NCBI GenBank assembly: GCA_905197585.1 | Contig: CAJJZO010000039.1 | Coordinates: 1-11,940 of the forward strand | Direction: 5' to 3' | DNA length: 11,940 nt | Origin: an uncultured Collinsella sp. | GTDB taxonomy: Bacteria > Actinomycetota > Coriobacteriia > Coriobacteriales > Coriobacteriaceae | Shown here: positions 6,367-11,940 of the stretch, piece after piece | Layout of the letters: each line of letters starts with the position of its first letter | How positions within the stretch are numbered: position 1 is the stretch's first letter | Program-made: the position numbers and the translations under genes | The notes under the pieces: model-generated | The model's input: the letters and a program-made list of their open reading frames with translations, nothing else | What the model was told of the DNA's origin: nothing | Databases searched by the model: none

Positions 6367-7744
6367 AGGTAGCGGAGGTATCGACGACGCCGGTCGCATT
6401 GGCAACCGCGACTATGACGATCATGCATAGGAGCAGCACACCCAATGCCTTGAGCAAGAGCTTCGCGAGCTTCTTGCCGCGATAGCTGTCGAGCAATGCG
6501 AATCGCCGACGAAGACGGCGCTTATCGAGCAGCGCAAAATGCATAAGCACCATAAGGCCATCGACAAAGAAAAAATACTCGATTATGAGAAGCCACGTCG
6601 GGTAGCTTTGGTTTGCTCCCGTGGGGTGAAAGACGGCAAAGTGGCTACCGGCAAAGAACACAAGCAGCGAGAAGCAGACGAGCGTATTCCAAATGCGCCC
6701 CAGAGACTCCGGAACGCGAGAGAGCAGACCGCATGCAGCGGAGGCGGCAGGGCCAGGAAGCCCTGCGGGTTTCTGGAGCCCTTGGGACGCCAACACTGTC
6801 TCCGAGTCTGGAGTACGGACAGGCGCAGGCGCAGGAGGCCGCACGGGGCGACTCAGATCGTATGCCGCGCGCGTCGCCCGTCCCAATGCTTCCGCACTCG
6901 CAAAACGCTTGGCCGGATCGAGCGCCATCGACATGCAGACGGCATCGGAAAGTGGAGTGGGAATACCGCGCGCCTCGCATTGCTCGCGCATGTCGAGCCC
7001 TGGTTTAGGGTCGACTCCCGTCAAGCAGAAGAACAACAGGGCGCCCAGCGCGTACACGTCGCTGCGCACACTCGTCTGCCCAAACCCATACTGCTCGGGC
7101 GGCGCATAGGGTCGCGTGCCAAACTTGACGGTGTCGGCATCGGCGCCATCGCGCCATACGCGCGCGATTCCCAGGTCAATAATCACCAACGACGAGAAGG
7201 TCATGCCAGCATCGGCCGCATACCTCACGCCCGATACGATGATGTTCGAGGGTTTAAGGTCGCGATGGATTACCGGTACCCCTGGCTCCCCCGCAGCTGC
7301 AAAACCAGCATGCAGCTCGCCCACCGCTTCACACAGAACGGGATACAGCTCGCGGGCATAATCGGGCGTCGCGCCCAGGCGCCCCACGAGCGCCTCGAGC
7401 GTCTCGCCTTCGACATATTCCATCACCACATCGAGCTCCTCGCCCGCGCGGCGGCAATCGACAATCCGGGGTAAGTGTTCAAAACGGCGTCCGGCCCGCT
7501 GAGCCGCAAACAGGCGCTCGTAGGCCCCGCCAATCTGCGCCGAAGCATCGATGCGCTTGCGGACAAAGGGACCGAGAGACCCGCCGCCAGAGCCCTCAAA
7601 ATAGACGAGTTCGGTCGTCTCGACATCCGAGCACTTGAGCACGCGCTCCACACGATAGCTGTCATCGCGGTCGAGCGACGCCAAATGCTCGGCAAGTGAA
7701 GCAGTCAGCTCGTCATCGGAATATGTTGGGCTCTGAGTATCCAT
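6365..7744 (-). CDS. Membrane-anchored Ser/Thr protein kinase (Hanks type)
   Basis: The 459-residue product phosphorylates proteins on Ser or Thr at the cytoplasmic face. The kinase domain spans about residues 30-295. A candidate VAIK-type lysine lies in VRKRID (K63). The catalytic loop is VIHRDLKPSN (HRD at 160-162), the metal-binding motif is DLG at 190-192 in place of DFG, and YAPPEQYG replaces the APE region (about 213-220), followed by SDVYALGALLF. A Pro-rich linker (about 299-335) leads to three hydrophobic segments at about 352-372, 383-404 and 428-449, so the C-terminus is membrane-embedded and no extracellular PASTA repeats are present. The ATG at 7744 has only a weak GGA upstream; ATGs at 7753 and 7756 and a GTG at 7774 are alternatives. 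An HTH-protein gene lies about 100 nt upstream on the same strand, suggesting a shared transcript and a signalling partnership. Confidence 0.9.
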   Translation of the reverse strand: MDTQSPTYSDDELTASLAEHLASLDRDDSYRVERVLKCSDVETTELVYFEGSGGGSLGPFVRKRIDASAQIGGAYERLFAAQRAGRRFEHLPRIVDCRRAGEELDVVMEYVEGETLEALVGRLGATPDYARELYPVLCEAVGELHAGFAAAGEPGVPVIHRDLKPSNIIVSGVRYAADAGMTFSSLVIIDLGIARVWRDGADADTVKFGTRPYAPPEQYGFGQTSVRSDVYALGALLFFCLTGVDPKPGLDMREQCEARGIPTPLSDAVCMSMALDPAKRFASAEALGRATRAAYDLSRPVRPPAPAPVRTPDSETVLASQGLQKPAGLPGPAASAACGLLSRVPESLGRIWNTLVCFSLLVFFAGSHFAVFHPTGANQSYPTWLLIIEYFFFVDGLMVLMHFALLDKRRLRRRFALLDSYRGKKLAKLLLKALGVLLLCMIVIVAVANATGVVDTSAT

Positions 7745-7842
7745 GGCGTCCATCATAACGCAGGGCGCAGACACCCCATGGCATCCGCGCCCCGTTCGTT
7801 TGCATCGTTGTTCGACAGCTCCGCCGGCTCAGATATCAGCCG

Positions 7843-8265
7843 CTAACTCACCGTCTCCTCGCCAAAGCGATACAGCTCTTCATTGACCTTTTGGAGGCTA
7901 CAGCCACGGTCGATGCAAAAGATAATGATTGCATCGCGACGGTCCTTGCAGTTTAGGACGCTCACTCCGGCAGCCGTCAGGGCGCGGTTAGTCTCCTTCA
8001 TCGACAGCGCCATTGCAAAGGCAATCTGCAGCACCTTATTGCGGCTCGGATTGCGCGAACCGGTAAAGATCTGATAGCCAAAGGTCTCGTTGAGGTCGGC
8101 CATACGCACCACGCGCGAACGCTCGAGCCCCTTCTCTTGCAGCAACTGCTTTAAGTAATCCGAAAGCGACGGGGCGGCAAAGTCGTGTTCCTTGATATAG
8201 CCATCGATGTTTGGCGCGTCGAGAAGCTCATTGAGCAACTCGTCAGTCAGCTTTTTATCGGACAT
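7843..8265 (-). CDS. Small helix-turn-helix protein linked to a Ser/Thr kinase
   Basis: The 140-residue cytoplasmic protein has an acidic N-terminal segment (KLTDELLNELLDAPNIDGYI). An XRE/lambda-repressor-like helix-turn-helix follows at about residues 34-90 (SLSDYLKQLLQEKGLERSRVV, then NETFGYQIFTGSRNPSRNKVL). A C-terminal helical part contains DRRDAIIIFCIDRGCSLQKVN (about 108-128). I recall proteins of this layout beside bacterial Ser/Thr kinase genes, where they may be substrates or regulators; the kinase gene is indeed next downstream. The ATG at 8265 is firmly set by GGAGGTGA (8272-8279) 6 nt upstream. The gene follows the FxLYD-protein gene by only 32 nt. The DNA target and any phosphorylation site are unknown. 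Confidence 0.82.
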   Translation of the reverse strand: MSDKKLTDELLNELLDAPNIDGYIKEHDFAAPSLSDYLKQLLQEKGLERSRVVRMADLNETFGYQIFTGSRNPSRNKVLQIAFAMALSMKETNRALTAAGVSVLNCKDRRDAIIIFCIDRGCSLQKVNEELYRFGEETVS

Positions 8266-8271
8266 ACGACT

Positions 8272-8279
8272 TCACCTCC
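8272..8279 (-). promoter_or_regulatory. Strong Shine-Dalgarno of the HTH gene
   Basis: GGAGGTGA on the minus strand lies 6 nt before the ATG at 8265 and decides that start. A small GCATG/CATGC inverted repeat (8286-8298) lies between it and the preceding stop codon. Confidence 0.75.
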
Positions 8280-8297
8280 CCCAGTGCATGCAACATG

Positions 8298-8741
8298 CTA
8301 GAAACCGCTTACGTCCGAACGCTCCCAGCTAGCAACCTGGTCGGGAGACACCGTACCCAGCGCCTCGAACTTCCAGGAGCCGCCCGCCTTCAGATGATTG
8401 GTGTTTGCAAGAGCCGTTCCAACCTGGTTGCCATCGGCATCATACAGAACATATTCAATCTGAATGTAGCTCTTTTCCTTGTCCGTGTTATTGGTCAGGG
8501 TGCCCGTGATCTTATAGGTAAACTGATTGGAAGTGTCTTCAGCCTCGTCAGCAATGGTATACGGTTCTTGCGGTTCTTTTTGCTCCTCAGCCTGCCGTGT
8601 CGTCTCGGCAGGTTTTGCCGAATCGCTCGCAGACGAATCGGTTGAGTTGCCGCCCATAGAGCCCACGGCACCGACAATAACCAGCACCACGATGATGCCT
8701 AGGACAATCTTGCCGATTGGCTTCTTTCCCTCTTTTGCCAT
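8298..8741 (-). CDS. Membrane-anchored FxLYD-type extracytoplasmic protein
   Basis: The 147-residue product has a short basic start (MAKEGKKPIGK) and one hydrophobic helix at about residues 10-30, with no lipobox cysteine. A Ser/Asp/Glu-rich linker (about 31-68) leads to a beta-rich domain (about 69-147) with TYKITGTLTNNTDKEKSYIQIE, then VLYDADGNQVGTALANTN and GGSWKFEA. That is the pattern of FxLYD domains, small immunoglobulin-like folds found outside the membrane in Gram-positive bacteria. VLYDADG supplies the LYD element. The ATG at 8741 has AGGAAGGA 6 to 7 nt upstream, but that site sits inside a strong inverted repeat (8747-8800), so translation is probably regulated. It is the first gene of a run with the HTH and kinase genes and could be a sensor for the kinase; that role is inference. 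Confidence 0.8.
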   Translation of the reverse strand: MAKEGKKPIGKIVLGIIVVLVIVGAVGSMGGNSTDSSASDSAKPAETTRQAEEQKEPQEPYTIADEAEDTSNQFTYKITGTLTNNTDKEKSYIQIEYVLYDADGNQVGTALANTNHLKAGGSWKFEALGTVSPDQVASWERSDVSGF

Positions 8742-8746
8742 TATTC

Positions 8747-8800
8747 ATCCTTCCTACGATCCGGCTACCGTGCCGGTACACAGCACATCGTAGGAAGGAT
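8747..8800 (-). promoter_or_regulatory. 5'-leader hairpin that would sequester the Shine-Dalgarno of the FxLYD gene
   Basis: Arms 8747-8760 (ATCCTTCCTACGAT) and 8787-8800 (ATCGTAGGAAGGAT) are perfect 14-nt reverse complements around a 26-nt loop. The loop itself holds an inner inverted repeat, CCGGC (8761-8765) and GCCGG (8772-8776). In the minus-strand mRNA the 3' arm contains the AGGAAGGAT ribosome-binding site, ending 5 nt before the start codon. When folded the site would be fully paired. It could act as a translational switch, an RNA thermometer-like element or a protein-binding site; as DNA it might also be an operator. Confidence 0.75.
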
Positions 8801-8874
8801 TGAACTTGAATTCATTAGCTGAGAGCTAAGGCTGCGGTAAACGACCAATGCAGTTATCCAAACGCCGAGCAAAC

Positions 8875-8904
8875 GCACTGCGCGCGACCGTCTGCTGGCA
8901 GTGC
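8875..8904 (-). terminator. Possible weak terminator after the small membrane-protein gene
   Basis: GCACTGC (8875-8881) and GCAGTGC (8898-8904) form a perfect 7-nt inverted repeat around a GC-rich 16-nt loop, starting directly after the minus-strand stop at 8906. Only GTTTGC follows on the minus strand, so termination would be weak. The rest of 8801-8874 shows no gene. Confidence 0.4.
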
Positions 8905-8905
8905 A

Positions 8906-9229
8906 TCAACCCACCTTGACGGATTCCCCGGTAAAGGCACTGATCATCAACAGGACAAAGAAAACAAGGTAGCTGGCACTCAGCAGGTACGCAATGATCA
9001 GAAAGACGACCCAGCCGACATTGGTTTTACCGTCGGCACGGCGTTGCTCGCGATTGCGGCAGAGCCAAATCGTCACGCCGATGGCAGTGATAAACAGCAC
9101 GAGCGCCGCCGCGGCAAGCCCGGCAAGCGCAAACATCACGCCAATGCTCACAGCAATAACCGGAAGCAGCAGCAAACCGCACCCGCATCCACCCGGACTA
9201 TATACGGCAGACTGTCGGCGTCGCCTCAT
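8906..9229 (-). CDS. Small multi-spanning membrane protein, unknown function
   Basis: I do not recognise a family. From the ATG at 9229 the product has 107 residues: a basic start MRRRRQ, a GGCGCG stretch (13-18), two hydrophobic segments at about 19-39 and 40-57, a charged loop RNREQRRADGKTN, and one long or two short hydrophobic segments at about 71-99. The ATG at 9229 is preferred because GGGGGTGG lies about 7 nt upstream. An upstream GTG at 9259 would add 10 residues and overlap the higA stop codon by one base (TAGTG), but it has no clear ribosome-binding site. Either way the gene runs straight on from the antitoxin gene and is probably cotranscribed with it. A hairpin follows the stop. 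Any link to the toxin-antitoxin system is speculative. Confidence 0.7.
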   Translation of the reverse strand: MRRRRQSAVYSPGGCGCGLLLLPVIAVSIGVMFALAGLAAAALVLFITAIGVTIWLCRNREQRRADGKTNVGWVVFLIIAYLLSASYLVFFVLLMISAFTGESVKVG

Positions 9230-9258
9230 CGCCGCGCCACCCCCATCATCTTTGAGCA

Positions 9259-9600
9259 CTACAGTGCGATAGCCTGCTGAACAGGAACGATCTTGTCGAG
9301 TTCCGGTTCGATCCGCCTTTTCTCGGCCTCAAGGTCAAACGCCACCTGAGCGCGCAGCCAATAACCATCCGTCAGGCCAAAATAACGGCAAAGACGGAGG
9401 TCGGTGTCGGCCGTCACGCGACGTTTTCCCAAGACAATCTGCCCGATACGCTGAGCCGGAATCCCAGTCTCTTTCGCAAGGCGATATTGAGAAATGCCCA
9501 TGGGAACAAGAAACTCCTCTTTGAGAAGCTCACCAGGAGTCACCGGCGACAGCAAATCGGCCGAAGTCTCATCACTTGTGATAATCGACGATTTCGACAT
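9259..9600 (-). CDS. higA: HigA-family antitoxin (XRE helix-turn-helix)
   Basis: This antitoxin of a HigBA-type module binds and neutralises the toxin and represses the operon. The 113-residue protein carries the typical HigA block: TPGELLKEEFLVPMGISQYR, the recognition region LAKETGIPAQRIGQIVLGKR (about 41-60), RVTADTDLRLCRYFGLTDGYW, then a helical tail LEAEKRRIEPELDKIVPV. The ATG at 9600 is preferred because the family consensus begins near there, and an AGGAGA lies about 10 nt upstream. An upstream in-frame start at 9675 would add 25 residues inside the toxin gene. It overlaps the toxin gene by 29 nt, in the toxin-first order usual for higBA. The toxin contact and DNA operator are inferred. 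Confidence 0.92.
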   Translation of the reverse strand: MSKSSIITSDETSADLLSPVTPGELLKEEFLVPMGISQYRLAKETGIPAQRIGQIVLGKRRVTADTDLRLCRYFGLTDGYWLRAQVAFDLEAEKRRIEPELDKIVPVQQAIAL

Positions 9601-9853
9601 TCCAAGCCATCTCCTGTCTCCACTCAAAACAGACCCGATAGCGCTCGTTAACACGGATGCTATATTGACCGGCACGATCGCCCTTCAAAGCTTCCAGGCG
9701 GTTGCCCGGTGGAACGCGAAGATCATCAAGCGAAGCACAAACCTGCAGTTGGCGAATCTTCCTCAACGCAACACGCTCAAAGGGCACGAACCTCCTGACC
9801 CGCACACCCATGGCAAAGCGTTCGGTATCCTCATCTTTATACGATGCAATCAT
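9572..9853 (-). CDS. higB: HigB/RelE-type mRNA interferase toxin
   Basis: RelE-superfamily toxins of the HigB group cut mRNA at the ribosome. The 93-residue product ends with the recognisable HigB core: RKIRQLQVCASLDDLRVPPG (31-50), LEALKGDRAGQYSIRVNERYR (about 53-73), VCFEWR, and the terminal VEIVDYHK. Basic and aromatic residues of the RelE active-site region are kept (R60, R67, R71, R73, Y89-D90 neighbourhood), and the length is normal, so the toxin looks intact. The ATG at 9853 has AAGGCGA about 6 nt upstream. It precedes and overlaps higA by 29 nt. A 13-nt palindrome lies between its candidate promoter and the start codon, fitting autoregulation by the HigBA complex. Confidence 0.92.
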   Translation of the reverse strand: MIASYKDEDTERFAMGVRVRRFVPFERVALRKIRQLQVCASLDDLRVPPGNRLEALKGDRAGQYSIRVNERYRVCFEWRQEMAWNVEIVDYHK

Positions 9854-9864
9854 AGTATCGCCTT

Positions 9865-9877
9865 ACGTTAGTAACGT
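9865..9877. promoter_or_regulatory. Palindromic operator candidate of higBA
   Basis: ACGTTAGTAACGT is a perfect 13-nt palindrome centred on G9871, 12 nt upstream of the higB start codon and downstream of a TATAAT box. Position and symmetry suit binding of a HigA dimer. Confidence 0.6.
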
Positions 9878-9904
9878 CAAACCTTTCTATAGACTTACAT
9901 CTCT

Positions 9905-9910
9905 ATTATA
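9905..9910 (-). promoter_or_regulatory. -10 box of the higBA promoter
   Basis: A perfect TATAAT on the minus strand lies 52 nt before the higB start, in the most AT-rich stretch of the window. No good -35 hexamer is found 16-18 nt upstream. A second possible promoter, TTGACG-17-TACTAT, overlaps the start codon and is less likely. Confidence 0.45.
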
Positions 9911-9917
9911 TCGTACG

Positions 9918-9941
9918 TTTGTTCGTGTTTTCTAGAACAAA
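9918..9941. other. AT-rich inverted repeat between amidohydrolase and higB
   Basis: TTTGTTC (9918-9924) and GAACAAA (9935-9941) are perfect 7-nt complements around a 10-nt loop. It follows the amidohydrolase stop by 15 nt and lies just upstream of the higB -10 box. It could be a weak terminator for the former or part of the latter's control region. Confidence 0.35.
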
Positions 9942-9955
9942 TAGTCCTTTGCGCC

Positions 9956-11143
9956 TTAGTCAAGCAAAAGCAATCGTTTGTAGACATCGAGGCCTTTGAG
10001 AAGAATCTCCTCGTCAAAGAGGATGGTATCGGTATGCAGAGCGCTCATCGCATAGGCTGGGCAGTCATCAGCGTCGATCGGGTTTTCTTGTCCTTCTGGC
10101 ACGCCCGTGCCCAGCAAGAAGAACACGCCCGGCAGATGGCGCTGATAGAAAGCAAAGTCCTCGGCAATTAACAGCGGCTCGTCCACAAGTTGCAACTCGG
10201 GCAAGGCAGGCGCAATGTGGGCAAACAACTCGGGGTCGTTATCGACTGGCGGATAGCCCTCGGCAAAGTCGAGATCGTACGTACAGCCCGTTGCGGTGCA
10301 CGCCTCGTCGAGCGCACGGCGTACGCCCTCGCGCGCACGGTCGAACATGGCGTCCGTAAACACACGCAAGCTACCGGCAACATGGGCCTCCCCCGCCACC
10401 GCATTGCAGACGGTGCCGGCCTGCAGCAGGCCAAACTTACCGATGCAGGGCTCATCGGCACCCAGCTCGTCCATCAGCTCGCGCTCGGCAACCAGGAACT
10501 TTGCCGCCGCCAGCGCTGCGTCATGTGATTCCTCGACTGGAACGCCGTAGGTCTTGGCGATATGGATACTCGTGCCATGGATATGAATGTGCGTCTCGCT
10601 CGAGCGCGCCAGCAGCGGACCGGGACAGCTCGCCAGCGTACCGGCAGGAAGATCGGGCCACACGTGAAAGCCAAAGATGCGGTCGACCCCGTAGCGCTCG
10701 AACACGCCGCTCTCGCATACCGTCTTAGCGCCACCGGTTGTTTCCTCGGCCGGCTGGAACACAAAAAGCACGTTGCGCTTAATAACGCCCGGCTGCTCAC
10801 GAATCGTACGGTCGACAAAAGTTGCCGCCGCGAGGGCCATAGCCATGTGCCCGTCGTGGCCGCACGCGTGCATCTTGCCGGGATGCGTCGAGGCAAAAGC
10901 GGCGCCCGTCGTCTCCGCAATAGGCAACGCATCCATATCGGCACGAATCGCCGTGGCATGCGAGGCACCCGTGCCAGCGTCGAAGAAAGCGCACACGCAA
11001 CTAGGGCACGGATGGATCACCTCGCAGGCAAGCGGAGCGAGCACGCCCTCGATATAGGCGATAGTTTGCGGAAGATCGAAGTCGAGCTCCGGAATGCGAT
11101 GCAGGTCGCGACGATAGCGACGGAGTTCTTGGAGCTCGGTCAT
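9956..11143 (-). CDS. M20 family amidohydrolase (N-acyl amino acid or N-acetyl-diaminopimelate deacetylase type)
   Basis: This metal-dependent enzyme cleaves an amide bond on an N-acylated amino acid or related substrate. The 395-residue length is normal for family M20D. Motifs in order are the RRDLHRIPEL start, IRADMDALPI (67-75), the metal site MHACGHDGHM (91-100) with C94, H96 and D97, the catalytic-glutamate region QPAEETTGGAK (130-140), GFHVWPDLPAG with H160, and near the C-terminus DFAFYQRHLPGVFFLLGTG and a late His in LHTDTI. The ATG at 11143 is chosen over the one at 11158 because AAAGG (11151-11155) lies 7 nt before it. It is divergent from lysA, so it may belong to the diaminopimelate/lysine route, as the related N-acetyl-diaminopimelate deacetylase does. 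Hippurate or aminoacylase activity is equally possible by sequence alone. Confidence 0.9.
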   Translation of the reverse strand: MTELQELRRYRRDLHRIPELDFDLPQTIAYIEGVLAPLACEVIHPCPSCVCAFFDAGTGASHATAIRADMDALPIAETTGAAFASTHPGKMHACGHDGHMAMALAAATFVDRTIREQPGVIKRNVLFVFQPAEETTGGAKTVCESGVFERYGVDRIFGFHVWPDLPAGTLASCPGPLLARSSETHIHIHGTSIHIAKTYGVPVEESHDAALAAAKFLVAERELMDELGADEPCIGKFGLLQAGTVCNAVAGEAHVAGSLRVFTDAMFDRAREGVRRALDEACTATGCTYDLDFAEGYPPVDNDPELFAHIAPALPELQLVDEPLLIAEDFAFYQRHLPGVFFLLGTGVPEGQENPIDADDCPAYAMSALHTDTILFDEEILLKGLDVYKRLLLLD

Positions 11144-11172
11144 GGGGATTCCTTTCATGGGGCAACTCAGTT

Positions 11173-11187
11173 GTCACCTATTGTGAC
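11173..11187. repeat. Inverted repeat GTCAC-N5-GTGAC upstream of the amidohydrolase
   Basis: GTCAC (11173-11177) and GTGAC (11183-11187) form a perfect 5-nt inverted repeat with a CTATT spacer, about 30 nt before the amidohydrolase start. It is a possible operator in its leader. Confidence 0.3.
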
Positions 11188-11207
11188 GCAGGATTGTGGC
11201 GCCCTCG

Positions 11208-11235
11208 TTTCTAGCATGATGCTGCATTTTTTAAA
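11208..11235 (-). promoter_or_regulatory. Candidate promoter of the amidohydrolase gene
   Basis: On the minus strand, TTTAAA (11230-11235) and TAGAAA (11208-11213) are 16 nt apart. The spacer overlaps an 11-nt palindrome, AGCATGATGCT (11213-11223), which could hold a regulator. Both boxes are imperfect. Confidence 0.35.
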
Positions 11236-11253
11236 CGTTATATACGAATACTC

Positions 11254-11282
11254 TTGTTTGGTAAAGTGCAACGTGGTAGGGT
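11254..11282 (+). promoter_or_regulatory. Candidate promoter of the lysine riboswitch-lysA transcript
   Basis: TTGTTT (11254-11259) and TAGGGT (11277-11282) are separated by 17 nt. The implied start site, near 11289, falls just at the 5' edge of the riboswitch aptamer, which supports this weak-looking promoter. Confidence 0.45.
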
Positions 11283-11287
11283 CTTTA

Positions 11288-11453
11288 CCACTTGATAGAG
11301 GCGCGGGCACGAAGAGCCGCGGGCGAGTCGGCAGACTTTGACCCCGCGGGGAGGCGAAACCCGCCGAACTGGGTTTTTCGGGCACGAACAGCCTGGTGGG
11401 CCTGCGGGAAACACTCGCAGGACTGTCTGCAGCAATGCGGGAGCGCTATCCGG
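11288..11453 (+). ncRNA. Lysine riboswitch (L box) controlling lysA
   Basis: The leader carries the conserved landmarks of the lysine aptamer in the right order and over the usual length of about 165 nt. These are GATAGAGGCGCG (11294-11305), GAAGAG (11311-11316), the GGGGAGGCGA and GCCGAA blocks (within about 11349-11371), a CCTGCG/CGCAGG hairpin (11401-11406 with 11415-11420), GACTGTC (11421-11427), and the closing GCTATC (11445-11450). GATAG at 11294-11298 pairs with CTATC at 11446-11450 as stem P1. Lysine binding should lower expression of the gene downstream. No T-run terminator lies between aptamer and gene, so control is probably at translation initiation or by Rho. CGCTATCC (11444-11451) is also perfectly complementary to GGATAGCG (11501-11508), next to the ribosome-binding site. 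The rest of the gap 11144-11521 shows only the promoters and repeats listed separately. Confidence 0.85.
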
Positions 11454-11521
11454 ACATTGGGTCCACGCTATGCGGATTCGATGCGCAGATGGCGCCGTCT
11501 GGATAGCGAGGTTTACGGGAC

Positions 11522-11940
11522 ATGGCATTGACCCCCAACGAGGCATATGCGGCCAAGCAGCCGTTTGTGGACAAGGAGACACTCGAGCATATCGTCGAGC
11601 AGTTCCCCACGCCGTTTCATCTATACGACGAGGCGGGTATCCGCCGCAACATGCAAGAAGTGCGCGACGCCTTTGCGTGGAACCCGGGGTTTAAGGAGTA
11701 CTTTGCCGTCAAGGCCAACCCCAACCCGGCCCTTATCTCAATTCTCAACGAATACGGCTGCGGCTGCGATTGCTCGAGCTATACCGAGCTCATGATCGCC
11801 CGCTCGCTGGGCATCACCGGCCATGACATCATGTTCTCGTCCAACGACACGCCGGCGGCAGACTTTGAGCTTGCCGACAAGTTGGGCGCCATCGTCAACT
11901 TCGACGATATCAGCCACATTGAGTTTTACGAGCGCGTCGC
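11522..11940 (+). CDS. lysA: Diaminopimelate decarboxylase, 3'-truncated by the window
   Basis: The enzyme decarboxylates meso-diaminopimelate to L-lysine using pyridoxal phosphate, the last step of lysine synthesis. The first 139 residues are visible and the frame stays open to the window end. Fold-III decarboxylase features are TPFHLYDEAGIRRNMQEVRD (30-49) and the cofactor-lysine motif YFAVKANPNP (K64), followed by LNEYGCGCDCSSYTEL and DIMFSSNDTP. The only in-frame start after the TAG at 11504 is ATG 11522; GAGG (11508-11511) and GGGA (11517-11520) are the nearby Shine-Dalgarno-like stretches. Ornithine or carboxynorspermidine decarboxylases share this fold, but the lysine riboswitch immediately upstream makes lysA the best call. 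Expression should fall when lysine is plentiful. Confidence 0.9.
   Translation, partial: MALTPNEAYAAKQPFVDKETLEHIVEQFPTPFHLYDEAGIRRNMQEVRDAFAWNPGFKEYFAVKANPNPALISILNEYGCGCDCSSYTELMIARSLGITGHDIMFSSNDTPAADFELADKLGAIVNFDDISHIEFYERV

Noticed and set aside
5122..6405. A 427-codon open frame on the - strand opposite the wall hydrolase
   Set aside because: It is antisense to a protein with a clear signal peptide and domain order, crosses the terminator, and has low-complexity Gly/Leu/Arg composition.
6539..7474. A 311-codon open frame on the + strand opposite the kinase
   Set aside because: The minus-strand kinase has intact HRD and DLG motifs; the antisense product is Arg/His-rich and unrecognisable.
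8747..8800. The 14-nt inverted repeat as the ends of a miniature transposable element
   Set aside because: Only 26 nt lie between the arms and no target-site duplication is evident; overlap with the ribosome-binding site explains the position better.

Overview
The window looks like chromosomal DNA of a GC-rich anaerobic actinobacterium of the Coriobacteriia (Collinsella or a close relative). This is inferred from base composition, from codon use rich in C or G at third positions, and from the gene set: a fused ECF transporter ATPase, an aspartate racemase beside an ATP-grasp ligase, and a lysine riboswitch before lysA. No rRNA or tRNA marker is present, so the assignment is moderate.

Layout. 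1-1879 (+): the 3' part of a double-ABC ECF ATPase, overlapping ecfT and closed by a 15-bp hairpin at 1909-1945. 2005-4092 (-): an ATP-grasp ligase resembling D-aspartate ligases, followed by an Asp/Glu racemase; together they would make D-Asp and attach it to the peptidoglycan precursor. 4327-4959 (+): a MOSC-domain protein. 5194-6327 (+): a secreted coiled-coil protein with a lysozyme-like domain, preceded by a palindrome-rich leader and followed by a strong terminator.

6365-8741 (-): a three-gene run encoding a membrane-anchored FxLYD-type protein, a small helix-turn-helix protein and a membrane Ser/Thr protein kinase. A perfect 14-nt inverted repeat just upstream would bury the first gene's ribosome-binding site. 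8906-9853 (-): a higBA toxin-antitoxin pair with a 13-nt palindromic operator candidate, running into a small membrane protein. 9956-11143 (-): an M20 amidohydrolase. 11288-11453 (+): a lysine riboswitch (L box) ahead of a 3'-truncated lysA that starts at 11522 and runs off the end.

Theme. Several genes concern the cell wall and its amino acids: the D-Asp racemase and ligase, the wall hydrolase, lysA, and possibly the M20 enzyme. No wholly new system is evident. The observations most worth following up are the SD-sequestering hairpin at 8747-8800, the racemase-ligase pair, the riboswitch and its competing pairings, the palindromic leader at 5028-5130, and the membrane protein attached to the higBA operon.
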